Below are positions 7,784 through 17,496 of a DNA stretch of 64,000 nucleotides, piece after piece. The stretch lies in NCBI GenBank assembly GCA_040386935.1, contig JAZKEQ010000017.1:17427-81426 (forward strand). Reading direction: 5' to 3'. A program made the translations under genes and the position numbers. This stretch comes from JABMMZ01 sp040386935. Lineage in GTDB: Bacteria > Bacteroidota > Bacteroidia > NS11-12g > UBA955. Position 1 is the stretch's first letter. Each line of letters starts with the position of its first letter. A model generated the notes under the pieces. It made no database searches, was not told the DNA's origin, and saw only the letters and a program-made list of their open reading frames with translations.

Positions 7784-8668
7784 TTAGAGAATGTTCAGCA
7801 ATTGTTCTTTCACTTTTTCTAGTTCTTCTTTCATGCACACAACTGCCTGCTGTATTGTAAAGTAATTAGCTTTACTGCCCATGGTATTAATTTCTCTACC
7901 TATTTCCTGGGCAATGAAATTGAGTTTTTTACCATTGGCATCCTTATTCAGAGTATCATTAAAATATGACAAGTGATTTTTCAAACGGCTCTTTTCTTCA
8001 CCTATATCAAATTTTTCAAGATAGAAAATCAACTCCTGTTCGAATCTGTTGTTATCAATTTCCAGTTTTTCTTTTTGCTCGGCAAGCGACTGAAATAATT
8101 TTTCTCTGATGGCTTCTTTCCTTGGTTTTTCTTCAACCTCCACAACTTTCAACTGTTCTTGTATAGCTGCAATGCATTCCTCCAAATAGGCTCTAATGGT
8201 ATTGCCTTCTTGAATTCTGAAAGTATCAAATTTATCAAATGCTTCTTCGACAGATGATTTAATCAATTGCCAGTCTTCGTCTACACCTTCGCTCTCATCA
8301 AATTTCATTACATCGGGCGTTGTTAAAATTGTATCAAACAAATTAGCACTTTGCAATCCCAATTCAGTGGCAAGACCTTCCAATTTATCTTTATAGCCTT
8401 TAGCTACGGCTTTATTAATGATTAAAGAATCCGATGATTGGTTATCTTCCTTTTTCTCAGCGGTGATATAGACAGAAACTGATCCTCTGCCAACTTTGAG
8501 GGTCAACAATTGACGTAACTCTATTTCTTTATCTTTAAATGCTTTTGGTAAGCGCAGATTGAAATCCAGAAATTTGTTATTCAGTGATTTTATCTCTGTT
8601 TTTACGCGCCAGTTGTTGTTTTCCGCTTCGGCCGATCCGAAGCCGGTCATGCTTTTTATTTGAACCAT
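7784..8668 (-). CDS. yicC: YicC/YloC family endoribonuclease
   Basis: 294 residues, the full family length. The N-terminus IKSMTGFGSAE is diagnostic, followed by EIKSLNNKFLDFNLRLPK; the C-terminal DUF1732 region carries RFEQELIFYLEKFDIGEEKSRLKNH split across 209-235 and the motif GKKLNFIAQEIGREINTMGSK. Family members are Mg/Mn-dependent RNases that cleave structured RNA and affect small-RNA turnover. The start codon overlaps the end of the EamA transporter gene by 13 bases, indicating translational coupling. Confidence 0.93.
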   Translation of the reverse strand: MVQIKSMTGFGSAEAENNNWRVKTEIKSLNNKFLDFNLRLPKAFKDKEIELRQLLTLKVGRGSVSVYITAEKKEDNQSSDSLIINKAVAKGYKDKLEGLATELGLQSANLFDTILTTPDVMKFDESEGVDEDWQLIKSSVEEAFDKFDTFRIQEGNTIRAYLEECIAAIQEQLKVVEVEEKPRKEAIREKLFQSLAEQKEKLEIDNNRFEQELIFYLEKFDIGEEKSRLKNHLSYFNDTLNKDANGKKLNFIAQEIGREINTMGSKANYFTIQQAVVCMKEELEKVKEQLLNIL

Positions 8669-9459
8669 TTGTATTTTAATGAGGTGGTATAAACGCCTGC
8701 AAAAATGAGCAGAGCGGCTATAACTTTCTGCAAAGTAAGTGTATCTTTTTGTAAAACAATGGCAATAATACTTGCCAGTACGGGTTGCAGGTAGATATAT
8801 GCGCCTACCAGTGTAGGGCCTACCTTATTGATGGCCCATGCATTCAACAGATAAGTGAGGAATGTGGTGCACACAATGATGAACACAATTTTAGCAACAA
8901 TATCCACGGGCATATTGAAATTAGCGTGTTGTAGTTCACCCCACCCGAAAGGGAATACCAGAAATGTTCCAAAGAGAAAAGTATATTTTGAAACCGTGAT
9001 GGTATGATAATGCACCAATAATTGTCTTGCCAAAACAAGGTAAATGGCATAAGACACAGCATTCAATACAATGAGAATATCGCCTGGAAGTGTTACAGCC
9101 GAAAAGGTAAAGTTGCGCCCTGCCATTAACAAAACAGCCCCGGCACATGCCAAACCGATACCCAAAGCTTGTAAAATTGTTAAGGCTTGCTTAAAAATAA
9201 ATGTATTCAGCACCAAAACAAAAATGGGTGTGGCCAGCATCAATACCGCTCCGTTAATGGGTGTGGTAATTTCCAATCCCTTAAAAAACATCAGCATATT
9301 GGCCGCAACGCCAAAAACAGTACACATCAGAAATAATTTCCAATGCGCTTTCCAATTCACTTTTTCAGGTGCTCTGAAAAACCCTGCGATAAAAAAAAGT
9401 AAAGCTGCTCCCGATACCCTCAAAACAATGAATCCAAAACCCTGAAGGTAAAAGGGCAT
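8656..9459 (-). CDS. EamA/DMT superfamily transporter, start codon problematic
   Basis: Drug/metabolite-type transporter with nine clear hydrophobic segments from the ATG at 9459; two EamA repeats (about residues 1-110 and 120-260). The family normally has ten helices and ~295 residues. The missing first helix is encoded upstream in the same frame: codons read TVALIYGYTFSLVKDI straight into MPFYLQG. This open stretch reaches back to a TAG with no ATG, GTG or TTG; the only plausible initiator is ATT at 9540-9538, which would give 294 residues. Either an ATT start is used, or the protein begins at 9459 with nine helices. Substrate unknown. Confidence 0.85.
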   Translation of the reverse strand: MPFYLQGFGFIVLRVSGAALLFFIAGFFRAPEKVNWKAHWKLFLMCTVFGVAANMLMFFKGLEITTPINGAVLMLATPIFVLVLNTFIFKQALTILQALGIGLACAGAVLLMAGRNFTFSAVTLPGDILIVLNAVSYAIYLVLARQLLVHYHTITVSKYTFLFGTFLVFPFGWGELQHANFNMPVDIVAKIVFIIVCTTFLTYLLNAWAINKVGPTLVGAYIYLQPVLASIIAIVLQKDTLTLQKVIAALLIFAGVYTTSLKYKWFK

Positions 9460-9607
9460 TATATCCTTTACGAGACTAAAAGTATAACCGTAAATAAGGG
9501 CTACAGTAAATAAGGCTATATGTACTTTAAAATTCGTAATACGACTCTACCGAAAAAGCCCTGCAAAGGTCGCTTTAAAAATTGGCAAATAAAAGGGTCA
9601 GTTATAG

Positions 9608-9639
9608 TTGCTGTTATACTAAAAAATCACTTATATTTG
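9608..9639 (+). promoter_or_regulatory. Promoter of the 9666 lipoprotein gene
   Basis: TTG (9608-9610), 21-base spacer, TATATTTG (9632-9639): a full match to the Bacteroidota housekeeping promoter (TTG-N19/21-TAnnTTTG). The predicted start site is near 9644, giving a leader of about 22 bases. Confidence 0.7.
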
Positions 9640-9665
9640 ACCTGATTATTAAAAAAATAAACTTT

Positions 9666-10076
9666 ATGACAACAAAAAACATTCTAACCGCACTATTATT
9701 TGCTTCCGTATGTTTGTTAAGCTGTAAAAAATACGAAGAAGGACCGGGTCTCAGTTTCAGATCAAAAGAAGCCCGACTAGCCAATACCTGGAAAGTGGTT
9801 TCATGTACTGTAGATGGCACAGATTATACTTCGTTTTACACGAATAACAACTACTCTGAAACTTATGAGGAAGGTGGCAACTACAGCTACAGTTCAAATT
9901 CAGGCAGCGGTACCGGTAAGTGGCAGTTTCAAGCTGACAAAGAAGAAATCTACCGTTCGGCAGTTGCTGGTCAACCAACCCGTACTTTAACAATTCTGAA
10001 ATTGAAAGACAAAGCATTTTGGTACTATTTCAAGGATGGCAATTCAAAGTATGAATTCCACCTCGAAGAGAAATAA
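9666..10076 (+). CDS. Small lipoprotein of unknown function (lipocalin-like size)
   Basis: 136 residues starting at the ATG at 9666; a longer in-frame reading upstream is rejected because it would include the promoter and bury the signal peptide. Signal peptide MTTKNILTALLFASVCLLSC ends in a lipobox (LLSC), followed by KKYEEGPG. The rest contains NTWKVVSCTVDGTDYT and TLTILKLKDKAFWYYF, a pattern typical of small lipocalin-like Bacteroidota lipoproteins that start with a W-K-V strand. Monocistronic: it is flanked by the minus-strand EamA gene and converges with tolC (11-base gap). No function can be assigned. Confidence 0.75.
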   Translation: MTTKNILTALLFASVCLLSCKKYEEGPGLSFRSKEARLANTWKVVSCTVDGTDYTSFYTNNNYSETYEEGGNYSYSSNSGSGTGKWQFQADKEEIYRSAVAGQPTRTLTILKLKDKAFWYYFKDGNSKYEFHLEEK

Positions 10077-10087
10077 GCACTTTTCGA

Positions 10088-11407
10088 TTAGTTTCCTACC
10101 AATTGACCTGTAAGGGCCAAAAGTTGTGTTTCGGCCAGTTTAGCGATATACTGATTACTGATATAGCGATACTGTATCTCTTCGTAACTGCGTTGTGCTT
10201 CCTTTAATTCAATGATGGTATTTTGCCCTGCTTTAAAGCGGGTTTGCATCAAATCTATGTACTCTTTCGCTGTTGCCAGTGCTGAAGAATCTGATTTCAG
10301 TTGCTCAATGGATGAGGCATAATTTTGCCATGCCTGAGCATAGCTTCCCCGTACATTTTGCAATGTTTGCTGCTGTCGCCATTGACTGCTTTGTAAATTG
10401 AGTTCAGCATTTCTGTAATTATGTGCATTGATGCTTCCTGTAAATAAAGGCACCGACAGTAATAGTCCCGCTTGTGGCCCCATGCTTTGGTTGTATAGTG
10501 AAAACCCTGCTTGGCTTTGTTGCAGACTGTAGTTATATGCGCCCGTTAATCTCAAACTCGGCATACGTGCTGCCGCTATTTCCTTTTGTGTTTGGAGGGC
10601 TATTGCTACCTGGTTTTCAGCCAGCATCAAATCCGGATTTTGTTTGATCAATGAATCCAACTCAGATTTCACAATTGTTTTGCCTGACAAAGTAAATGCC
10701 TCTATGACATAAACGCTGTCTGCCTTAATATTCATTAACAAATTGAGATCGGTATAGGCATTTGCAATCAATGCATTTTGCGATAAAATATTTTGTTTGC
10801 GTGTTTCCAAATCGAGTTGAGCCAGATACAAATCTGTGTTATTGGCCAGGCCTGCAATTTGTCGCGCCTTTACTATCTCTAGTCGTTGCTCACTCAATTC
10901 AATCAATTGCTTAAGTACTTCCAGATATTTTTTCTGACGAACAATGTTGCTGTAGCTGATAATAACATTGCTGATGGTAGATTGTATCTGAGCTTTTAGC
11001 AAATTTCTTCCGGCCATATCGCCTGCTTCAAGTTTGCGTTTGGTTGCATACATTTTACTGCCGTCATACAAAGTATAAGTAGCGGTTATATTGGCATTTA
11101 TACTATTGCTAAAAACATTATTTCTTTCAATACTGGTTCCATTTGTAAACTTCTGATTGATATTCGCCAATGATGGATTATCTGAAGCATTAAAGTTCAC
11201 TTGCGGCATCATCCCTGCATTACCCGGATAATTGTTATTGTGGGCTATTTCTGCATCGTTCTTTGCAATTTGCAACTGCAAATTATTGTTCAATGCTGTT
11301 TGTATGGCCTGCCCCAATGTCAGAGTGGTTTGTTGCCCTGATACAATTTGCAACCCTGCTATTAAAGTACTTATTAAAAGACTATTTCTCAATCTCATTT
11401 GTTTCAT
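10088..11407 (-). CDS. TolC family outer-membrane efflux protein
   Basis: Outer-membrane channel of a tripartite efflux system. Signal peptide cleaved near VSG-QQ; two outer membrane efflux repeats of long alpha-helical hairpins (TLGQAIQTALNNNLQLQIAKNDAEI near the N-terminus; ELKEAQRSYEEIQYRYISNQY near the C-terminus). I chose ATG 11407 (MKQMRLRNSLLIS), which overlaps the pump gene by 26 bases; ATG 11428 and ATG 11398 are also possible. Third gene of the adaptor-pump-channel operon. Confidence 0.92.
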   Translation of the reverse strand: MKQMRLRNSLLISTLIAGLQIVSGQQTTLTLGQAIQTALNNNLQLQIAKNDAEIAHNNNYPGNAGMMPQVNFNASDNPSLANINQKFTNGTSIERNNVFSNSINANITATYTLYDGSKMYATKRKLEAGDMAGRNLLKAQIQSTISNVIISYSNIVRQKKYLEVLKQLIELSEQRLEIVKARQIAGLANNTDLYLAQLDLETRKQNILSQNALIANAYTDLNLLMNIKADSVYVIEAFTLSGKTIVKSELDSLIKQNPDLMLAENQVAIALQTQKEIAAARMPSLRLTGAYNYSLQQSQAGFSLYNQSMGPQAGLLLSVPLFTGSINAHNYRNAELNLQSSQWRQQQTLQNVRGSYAQAWQNYASSIEQLKSDSSALATAKEYIDLMQTRFKAGQNTIIELKEAQRSYEEIQYRYISNQYIAKLAETQLLALTGQLVGN

Positions 11408-14400
11408 TTTTTTGGTTGGTCTCTGCATATTGCAAATACTTTTTATCTCTGGAAAAATACATATAAACAGCCGGTATAATAAACAAGGTCAGCATCAATG
11501 AAAACAGAATACCACCTACGATTACCACCCCTAAAGAAATACGACTGGTAGATGCTGCGCCTAATGACAAGGCGATAGGCAATGCACCAAGTGCCGTTGC
11601 TAAACTCGTCATCAAAATTGGCCGCATACGCTGTGTAGCCGCATCCAATATTGCCTGAGCCTTAGGAAGACCTTCTTCTCTTTTCTTATTGCCAAACTCC
11701 ACAATCAAAATACCATTCTTCGTTACCAGACCTATCAACATAATCATACCAATCTGTGAAAATATATTATTGGTCTGGCCTGTTATCCAAAGCGATAAAA
11801 ATGCGCCTGCCAATGCCAACAAAACTGTAATGATAATTGTAAATGGGTCAATAAAACTTTCAAACTGTGCCGCCAAAACAAGGTAAATTAAAACTACGGC
11901 CAGAATAAAGGCAAAAAGTGTATTTGAAGAACTTTCTGCAAAATCGCGCGAAGGACCGCTGAGTGAGGTTGTAAAACTTTCATCTAGCAATTTAGCGCCT
12001 ATAGCTTCCATGGCTTTTACACCATCGCCTGTGGTTTTTCCCGGTGCCAGTGATGCTGATACTGTTGCTGATTTAAAACGGTTGTAGTGATACAACTGTG
12101 GCGGATTGCTATTCTCCTGCTTTTTCACAACACTGCTCAATTGTATGCTTTCGCCCCTGTTATTTTTAACATAGTATTTATCCAAATCTGTCGGTTCATC
12201 TCTGCTGCCTCTGTCCATCTGTCCAACTATCTGGTATTGTTTACCATTCATTAAGAAGTAACCCAATCTACCACCACTCAAAGCCGCCTGTAATGTTTGT
12301 GCAACATCCTGAACACTCAAACCCAAATCTTTTGCCCTGATACGATCGATGGTAATTTGCAACTCCGGTTTATTGAATTTAAGATTGGCGTCAACTGCCT
12401 GGAAGGTGGGATCTTTACGCGCTTCTGCTAAAAATTTTGGCAGCACTTCCTGTATTTTTTTGAAATCTAAATTCTGCAATACATACTGAACGGGTAAAGC
12501 ACCACGTGATCCCAGACCCACACTGATGGTTTGTTCCTGCACCAAAAACACCCTGCCGTCATTAAATGCACCAAGCTTAGCGTTGGTTTGATTCACAATA
12601 TCGTTTTGAGTTCGCGTTCTGGTGTCAGGTTCTCCGACAACTACCCTTCCGAACGCACTGTTCACTGAACCATTACCTGCAAATGAATTGTTAGTGGATG
12701 CAAATACAAATTCGCGTTCAGGTATACTGTCGTGAAAATAATCACCCAATTGCTTCACATAATTATCCATGTAATCGAAAGAAGTACCCTCTGGTGCTGT
12801 TACTGTAAATCTGAATTGACTCTTATCTTCTATTGGTGCAAGTTCCGATTGAAGCGTATTATACAACAAATAAATAATGACACCACATGACAAAAGCACC
12901 GGCCAGGCCACCCATTTTACTTTCATGAATTTGGTCAATAAATTTTTATAACCATTTTCAAGTCCTTGAAAGAAGGGTTCTGTTTTTACATAGAACCAAG
13001 AAGGTTTGCTGTTTTTTCGATTCAACATCACATTCAATACAGGAGTTAGTGTGAGTGAAACAAAAGCTGAAATAATGACTGCGCCTGCCACTACGATGCC
13101 GAACTCTTTGAACAAGCTGCCTACAAATCCCTGTATAAATATAATGGGCATAAATACAACTGCAAGTGTTGTAGATGTTGAAATTACAGCAAAAAATATT
13201 TCTTTAGAACCTTCCCTTGCGGCATCTTTTATATCCATCCCACCTTCCAGTTTCCTGAATATATTTTCTGTTACCACAATACCGTCATCTACCACCAGTC
13301 CTGTTGCCAGAACAATACCCAACAATGTGAGAACATTGATACTGAAACCTGCTACATACATGATAAAGAAAGCGCCTATCAGCGATACCGGAATATCTAT
13401 CAATGGACGGAAAGCAATGCTCCAATTGCGGAAGAAAAAATACACCACCAACACCACAAGTATCAATGCGACTATCAATGTTTCTTCCACTTCTTCTAAA
13501 GCGCGTCTCACGTTTTTTGTATTGTCGAGTACTACTTTGAATTCAATGTCTTCAAATCCTTTTTGCTTTTTAATTTCCTCCAAACGCTTATTAAACTCAT
13601 CTGAAATTTTGATGTAGTTAGCGCCCGGTTGTGGCGCTATACCACAGGCCACAGCATTCACCCCATTCAATCTGAAACCCACTTCCTCTGCTTCACCTCC
13701 TAATCGCACTTCAGCCACATCGCCTAAACGAATGATACCATTTGCATCTTCGCGCAATATCAATTGCCTGAAATCATTTTCAGTGGTTAAACGGCCTATT
13801 GTCTTTACGATTAATTCTGTATTGTTGCCATACACCTTACCTCCAGGTAATTCAACATTTTCTTTATCGAGGGTGGTTTTAATATCGCCCACAGTAATGC
13901 CATATGCATTCATCCGCTCCGGATTGTAATACAAGCGCATGGCGTATTTGCGCAATCCAAAAACATTCACACCACTTACATCGGGTATGGTTTGCAATTT
14001 TTCCTGCAATACATTTTCAGCAAAATCGCTGAGCTCCAAAATACTCTTCTCTTTGCTCTGTACTGAAAGAATAATGATTACATCACCACTGGCATCAGCC
14101 TTACTGATAACAGGAGGCGCATCGATATCAGCAGGCAATTGGCGCAATGCCTGACTCACCTTATCGCGCACATCACTAGCGGCATTATCCAAATTTACAT
14201 CCAGATTAAATTCTACAGTAATCACACTTGTACCCTGATTACTCGATGACGTAATGGTGCGAATACCCTGAATACCATTCACTGCTTTTTCAAGTGGTTC
14301 GGTAATCTGGTTTTCGATAATGTCTGAATTGGCCCCTGTGTAAGACGTTCTAACTGTAATATTTGGCGGATCGACAGCAGGATATTCCCTTAAACTTAAA

Positions 14401-14492
14401 AACTTATAAGCCACACCACCAAATACAATGATGATGATGCTGCACACCATGGCAAACACCGGACGCTTTAAACTGATTTCTGAAATATTCAT
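11382..14492 (-). CDS. RND efflux pump, HAE1 family (AcrB/MexB-like)
   Basis: 1036 residues, full length for hydrophobe/amphiphile RND pumps. Starts MNISEISLKRPVFAMVCSIIIIVFGG; twelve membrane helices in the 1 + 5 + 1 + 5 arrangement around two large periplasmic loops. Helix 4 carries GLVVDDGIVVTEN with the proton-relay Asp pair, and the later helix region carries GLVTKNGILIVEF. Exports drugs or lipophilic compounds by proton antiport together with the adaptor encoded 17 bases upstream and the TolC protein that follows. No dedicated TetR-type regulator gene is adjacent. Confidence 0.96.
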   Translation of the reverse strand: MNISEISLKRPVFAMVCSIIIIVFGGVAYKFLSLREYPAVDPPNITVRTSYTGANSDIIENQITEPLEKAVNGIQGIRTITSSSNQGTSVITVEFNLDVNLDNAASDVRDKVSQALRQLPADIDAPPVISKADASGDVIIILSVQSKEKSILELSDFAENVLQEKLQTIPDVSGVNVFGLRKYAMRLYYNPERMNAYGITVGDIKTTLDKENVELPGGKVYGNNTELIVKTIGRLTTENDFRQLILREDANGIIRLGDVAEVRLGGEAEEVGFRLNGVNAVACGIAPQPGANYIKISDEFNKRLEEIKKQKGFEDIEFKVVLDNTKNVRRALEEVEETLIVALILVVLVVYFFFRNWSIAFRPLIDIPVSLIGAFFIMYVAGFSINVLTLLGIVLATGLVVDDGIVVTENIFRKLEGGMDIKDAAREGSKEIFFAVISTSTTLAVVFMPIIFIQGFVGSLFKEFGIVVAGAVIISAFVSLTLTPVLNVMLNRKNSKPSWFYVKTEPFFQGLENGYKNLLTKFMKVKWVAWPVLLSCGVIIYLLYNTLQSELAPIEDKSQFRFTVTAPEGTSFDYMDNYVKQLGDYFHDSIPEREFVFASTNNSFAGNGSVNSAFGRVVVGEPDTRTRTQNDIVNQTNAKLGAFNDGRVFLVQEQTISVGLGSRGALPVQYVLQNLDFKKIQEVLPKFLAEARKDPTFQAVDANLKFNKPELQITIDRIRAKDLGLSVQDVAQTLQAALSGGRLGYFLMNGKQYQIVGQMDRGSRDEPTDLDKYYVKNNRGESIQLSSVVKKQENSNPPQLYHYNRFKSATVSASLAPGKTTGDGVKAMEAIGAKLLDESFTTSLSGPSRDFAESSSNTLFAFILAVVLIYLVLAAQFESFIDPFTIIITVLLALAGAFLSLWITGQTNNIFSQIGMIMLIGLVTKNGILIVEFGNKKREEGLPKAQAILDAATQRMRPILMTSLATALGALPIALSLGAASTSRISLGVVIVGGILFSLMLTLFIIPAVYMYFSRDKKYLQYAETNQKNETNEIEK

Positions 14493-14509
14493 ACTAGTTG
14501 CGTCTGGTT

Positions 14510-15556
14510 TTATGGTTTAACATTTCTTATTGTAACTGCTGCATCAGGTTTTAAAAACAATATCCCGTTAATGGCGAAAGTATCTCCTATCGTTAGACCT
14601 TTTACAATTTCAACTTTATCAATACCGCGATAACCTGTTTCAACTGTAGCAAATTTTACTTTGCCATTTTTTATAAGGGCTATTTTGTTATTGCGGGTTT
14701 CGGGAATTATTGCATTAGTTGGAACGAGTAAGGCCATTTTTTGATCATTGGCCCCTATCAGCACTTTTACAAATGCACCGGGATTAAGTCCTGCATATTT
14801 GCCCGGAGGTAGCATAGCCCTTACTTTGATATTTCGGGTTGCAGTATTCACCTGAGGTTCTATCGCAATAATTTTTGCTGACATTAATTCGTTACCACCA
14901 ATTACTGCTACATCTACACTTTTACCGACACTTATTTCTCTCGATAAATCTTCAGGTAAAACAAAATCTATTTTCAGTTGATTCACTTGTTGCAAAGTTG
15001 CCAGCACATCAGCCTGATTGACATAAGCACCCATACTCACATTGCGCAATCCTATAATACCACTGAAAGGTGCTCTTATTTCTGTTTTGCGAATTTGTGC
15101 TAATGTAAAATCAATATCGGCTTTTACATTGCTCACCTGGGTAGAGGCATTGTCGTATTCCTGTTGATTCAATCCATTAACACTTAGCAATGTTTTTAAA
15201 CGTTGTTCGGTTTTTTCGGCAATGCTTAATTGAGCTTTGTATTTTTTGAGTTGTGCCTGCAAGTCGTCATCAAACAATTTCATCAGCAATGTGCCTTCGG
15301 CTACCGGCTGACCTTCTTTGATATTCAGCATAACAATACGACCACTTGCTTCAGGTTTTAATTCAATGTACTCATTGGCAAGCACAGTCCCTGCAGCTTC
15401 GGTGCTGTTAGTAAATCCCTGCAGTTGAGCTACCGAAACATCGATTACAACCGGGGCATTATTTTTTTTATTTTCTTTTCCGCCTGAATTTTTGCTGCCA
15501 CAGGCACTTATTAAACAAATGATGAGAAGAGAAGGTAGATAGATTTTGAAATTCAT
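14510..15556 (-). CDS. RND efflux periplasmic adaptor (membrane fusion lipoprotein)
   Basis: Lipoprotein adaptor: signal peptide with lipobox LISAC, then a lipoyl/barrel-sandwich hybrid (EYIELKPEASGRIVMLNIKE and RAPFSGIIGLRNVSMG halves) split by a short coiled-coil hairpin, and a beta-barrel plus membrane-proximal domain. I start at ATG 15556 (MNFKIYLP); a TTG at 15571 would add five residues. A TACATTTG box at 15603-15596 is a possible -7 element. The 244-base gap to the divergent C1 peptidase gene holds only these promoter elements. Confidence 0.93.
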   Translation of the reverse strand: MNFKIYLPSLLIICLISACGSKNSGGKENKKNNAPVVIDVSVAQLQGFTNSTEAAGTVLANEYIELKPEASGRIVMLNIKEGQPVAEGTLLMKLFDDDLQAQLKKYKAQLSIAEKTEQRLKTLLSVNGLNQQEYDNASTQVSNVKADIDFTLAQIRKTEIRAPFSGIIGLRNVSMGAYVNQADVLATLQQVNQLKIDFVLPEDLSREISVGKSVDVAVIGGNELMSAKIIAIEPQVNTATRNIKVRAMLPPGKYAGLNPGAFVKVLIGANDQKMALLVPTNAIIPETRNNKIALIKNGKVKFATVETGYRGIDKVEIVKGLTIGDTFAINGILFLKPDAAVTIRNVKP

Positions 15557-15789
15557 TTTGCAATTAGACAATTAAAATTGGCAAAGGTTTAAGAACAAAT
15601 GTACAAATAGTCTTCAAATTATTTTACAGATACAAATGGATGACCCTTCACGAACAGGGCGCAAAATTAGTTGATTAATTACTCCTTTTACTTATTGTAA
15701 AAATGTATAGCCTTATTTATTTAACCTATTGAAAAAAGCTGTAGATAAATATTCACGTGTATCATCTACTGTTTTAGATAAAAAAACTG

Positions 15790-15797
15790 TAGGTTTG
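15790..15797 (+). promoter_or_regulatory. Probable -7 box of the C1 peptidase gene
   Basis: TAGGTTTG matches TAnnTTTG, 18 bases before the ATG at 15816. No clear TTG at the -33 distance. Confidence 0.4.
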
Positions 15798-15815
15798 AAT
15801 ATAAAATAAAATATT

Positions 15816-17378
15816 ATGCCAATTAGAGTAGTACGCGATGATGATGCAGTAGACGAACCACAAGGACCGGGCCGCAGAGGTGGTGGGGGCGGTGGTGGTG
15901 GAATAGGTGCTTTACTGCCATTAATACTTGGCCTGTTTGGGAAAAATCCAAAAATGGCCATCCTCATAGTGATAGTGGGTGCGGCCATTTATTTTTTTAA
16001 AGGTGGTTGTAATATTGGCAATTTACCGGGCACCGACCAGCAACAAAGCGTACTGAATACCGGTGCTGAACTGGATCCTGAAAAATTTGACAATGCCGAA
16101 GTATATGAACCGTTGGCTGAAGTGAATACCCTGCCTGAAAGAGTTTCATTGGAACAATACTGTCCTCCCCGACTCAATCAGGGACAGCAGGGAAGTTGTG
16201 TTGCCTGGAGTCATGCCTATGCAGCGCGTTCTATTTTATACTCCATGCAAAGTGGCAAAAGTCCCGAGGACTGCACATTCAGTCCTTCATTTTTATACAA
16301 TCAAATAAAATTGGAAGGTTGCCAGGGAGCCTATATCCCCAATGCCATGGAAAAAATGCAGGGACAAGGTTTAGTCCCTTTCAGTGATTTTAGTTATAAC
16401 GACCAGGATTGCAGCAAACAGCCTGGTGAAGATCTAAAAGAAAAAGCTTCATCATTTAAAATAAAAGGCTATCAGCGCTTAACAGTTGGCGATGCCTCGG
16501 GATTTGGAAAAGAAAAAATAGACCTCATAGCCATAAAACAAAATCTGGCACAAGGTGCACCGGTAACCATCGGCATGATGGTGGGCGGTACATTTATGCA
16601 GGAAATGATGGGACAAGAAGTATGGATACCTACAGATGCAGACTACGATATGAATGGCTTTGGCGGTCATGCCATGTGTGTCATCGGTTATGATGATTAC
16701 AAAGCAGGTGGTGCATTTCAAATCATGAACAGCTGGGGACCGGAATGGGGCCAGAATGGTATAGCCTGGGTTCGTTACAAGGATTTTGAATATTTTGATA
16801 AGGAGGCATACGGTTTGTACCCAATGGGCAAAGCCAATGATGTTAAATTCTCTATCAATCATTTGAAAGCCTCATTCGGTTTATTGGACAATAGTTCCAA
16901 ACAACTGATACCCCTCAATCATACCAGTGATATTAGTTTTAGAAGTTCAGTGGCACTTCAAAAAGGCACTTCTAAATTTAAGATTCAGGTAAACAACGAT
17001 GCAGAATGTTACACTTATATATTCGGTTTGGAAACTGATAACAGTGTGAAAGGTTTATTCCCCTACACCCCTAAACACTCACCATATTGTGGCATTATGG
17101 GCACACGTATTTTCCCGCGCGATTACAGTTTTCAGCCCGATGAAACAGGCACCCTTGATTATTTTGCCATTGTGGTCAGTAAGAAAGCACTTGACTATGC
17201 CGATTATTGTACAAAACTGAGCAAAAGCAGTGGCAGCCTTCAGCAAAAAATTACAACAGTATTTGGCTCTCAATTATTGAATGCCGATTACAAAGCAACT
17301 GATACCATCACTTTTGAAACAGATGATGCCGATGAAAATTCTGTTATCGCCATGATTATTGAAGTAGAGAAGAAATAA
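15816..17378 (+). CDS. Membrane-tethered papain-family (C1) cysteine peptidase with DUF4384-like domain
   Basis: Short acidic N-terminus, then a run of eight glycines (22-29), a hydrophobic stretch GALLPLILGLFG and a membrane helix at ~46-61. The papain core has every catalytic residue: Gln122 and Cys128 (NQGQQGSCVAWS), His285 (GGHAMCVIGYDDY) and Asn305 (MNSWGPEWGQNG). The C-terminal ~170 residues (FKIQVNNDAECYTYIFGLETDNSVKG) resemble DUF4384, a domain found fused to peptidases and kinases. The N-terminal Gly-rich/hydrophobic layout recalls that of neutral zinc metallopeptidases such as YpfJ. There is no signal peptide or propeptide; topology suggests an N-in anchor with the protease outside the cytoplasm. 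Monocistronic. Confidence 0.9.
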   Translation: MPIRVVRDDDAVDEPQGPGRRGGGGGGGGIGALLPLILGLFGKNPKMAILIVIVGAAIYFFKGGCNIGNLPGTDQQQSVLNTGAELDPEKFDNAEVYEPLAEVNTLPERVSLEQYCPPRLNQGQQGSCVAWSHAYAARSILYSMQSGKSPEDCTFSPSFLYNQIKLEGCQGAYIPNAMEKMQGQGLVPFSDFSYNDQDCSKQPGEDLKEKASSFKIKGYQRLTVGDASGFGKEKIDLIAIKQNLAQGAPVTIGMMVGGTFMQEMMGQEVWIPTDADYDMNGFGGHAMCVIGYDDYKAGGAFQIMNSWGPEWGQNGIAWVRYKDFEYFDKEAYGLYPMGKANDVKFSINHLKASFGLLDNSSKQLIPLNHTSDISFRSSVALQKGTSKFKIQVNNDAECYTYIFGLETDNSVKGLFPYTPKHSPYCGIMGTRIFPRDYSFQPDETGTLDYFAIVVSKKALDYADYCTKLSKSSGSLQQKITTVFGSQLLNADYKATDTITFETDDADENSVIAMIIEVEKK

Positions 17379-17442
17379 TATCTTTTTGTTCACTGAATAA
17401 ACTTTTATAACTTTCTTATTCACTTATAGATATGTTACATTG

Positions 17443-17474
17443 TTTGGCTTTACCGGCATTTTAATATAAAATTG
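17443..17474 (+). promoter_or_regulatory. Possible promoter of the delta-60 repeat gene
   Basis: TTTG (17443-17446), 20-base spacer, TAAAATTG (17467-17474; one mismatch to TAnnTTTG). ATG follows at 17497. Confidence 0.4.
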
Positions 17475-17496
17475 TGACTCTAAATAATTCCGAATT

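Noticed and set aside
7779..7838. Longer N-terminus for the S41 peptidase starting at ATG 7838
   Set aside because: It would overlap yicC by 55 bases and puts a charged, non-conserved leader before the membrane anchor; GTG 7778 fits better.
15713..15988. Minus-strand proline-rich open frame opposite the C1 peptidase start
   Set aside because: It is the complement of the octaglycine codons; an antisense shadow.
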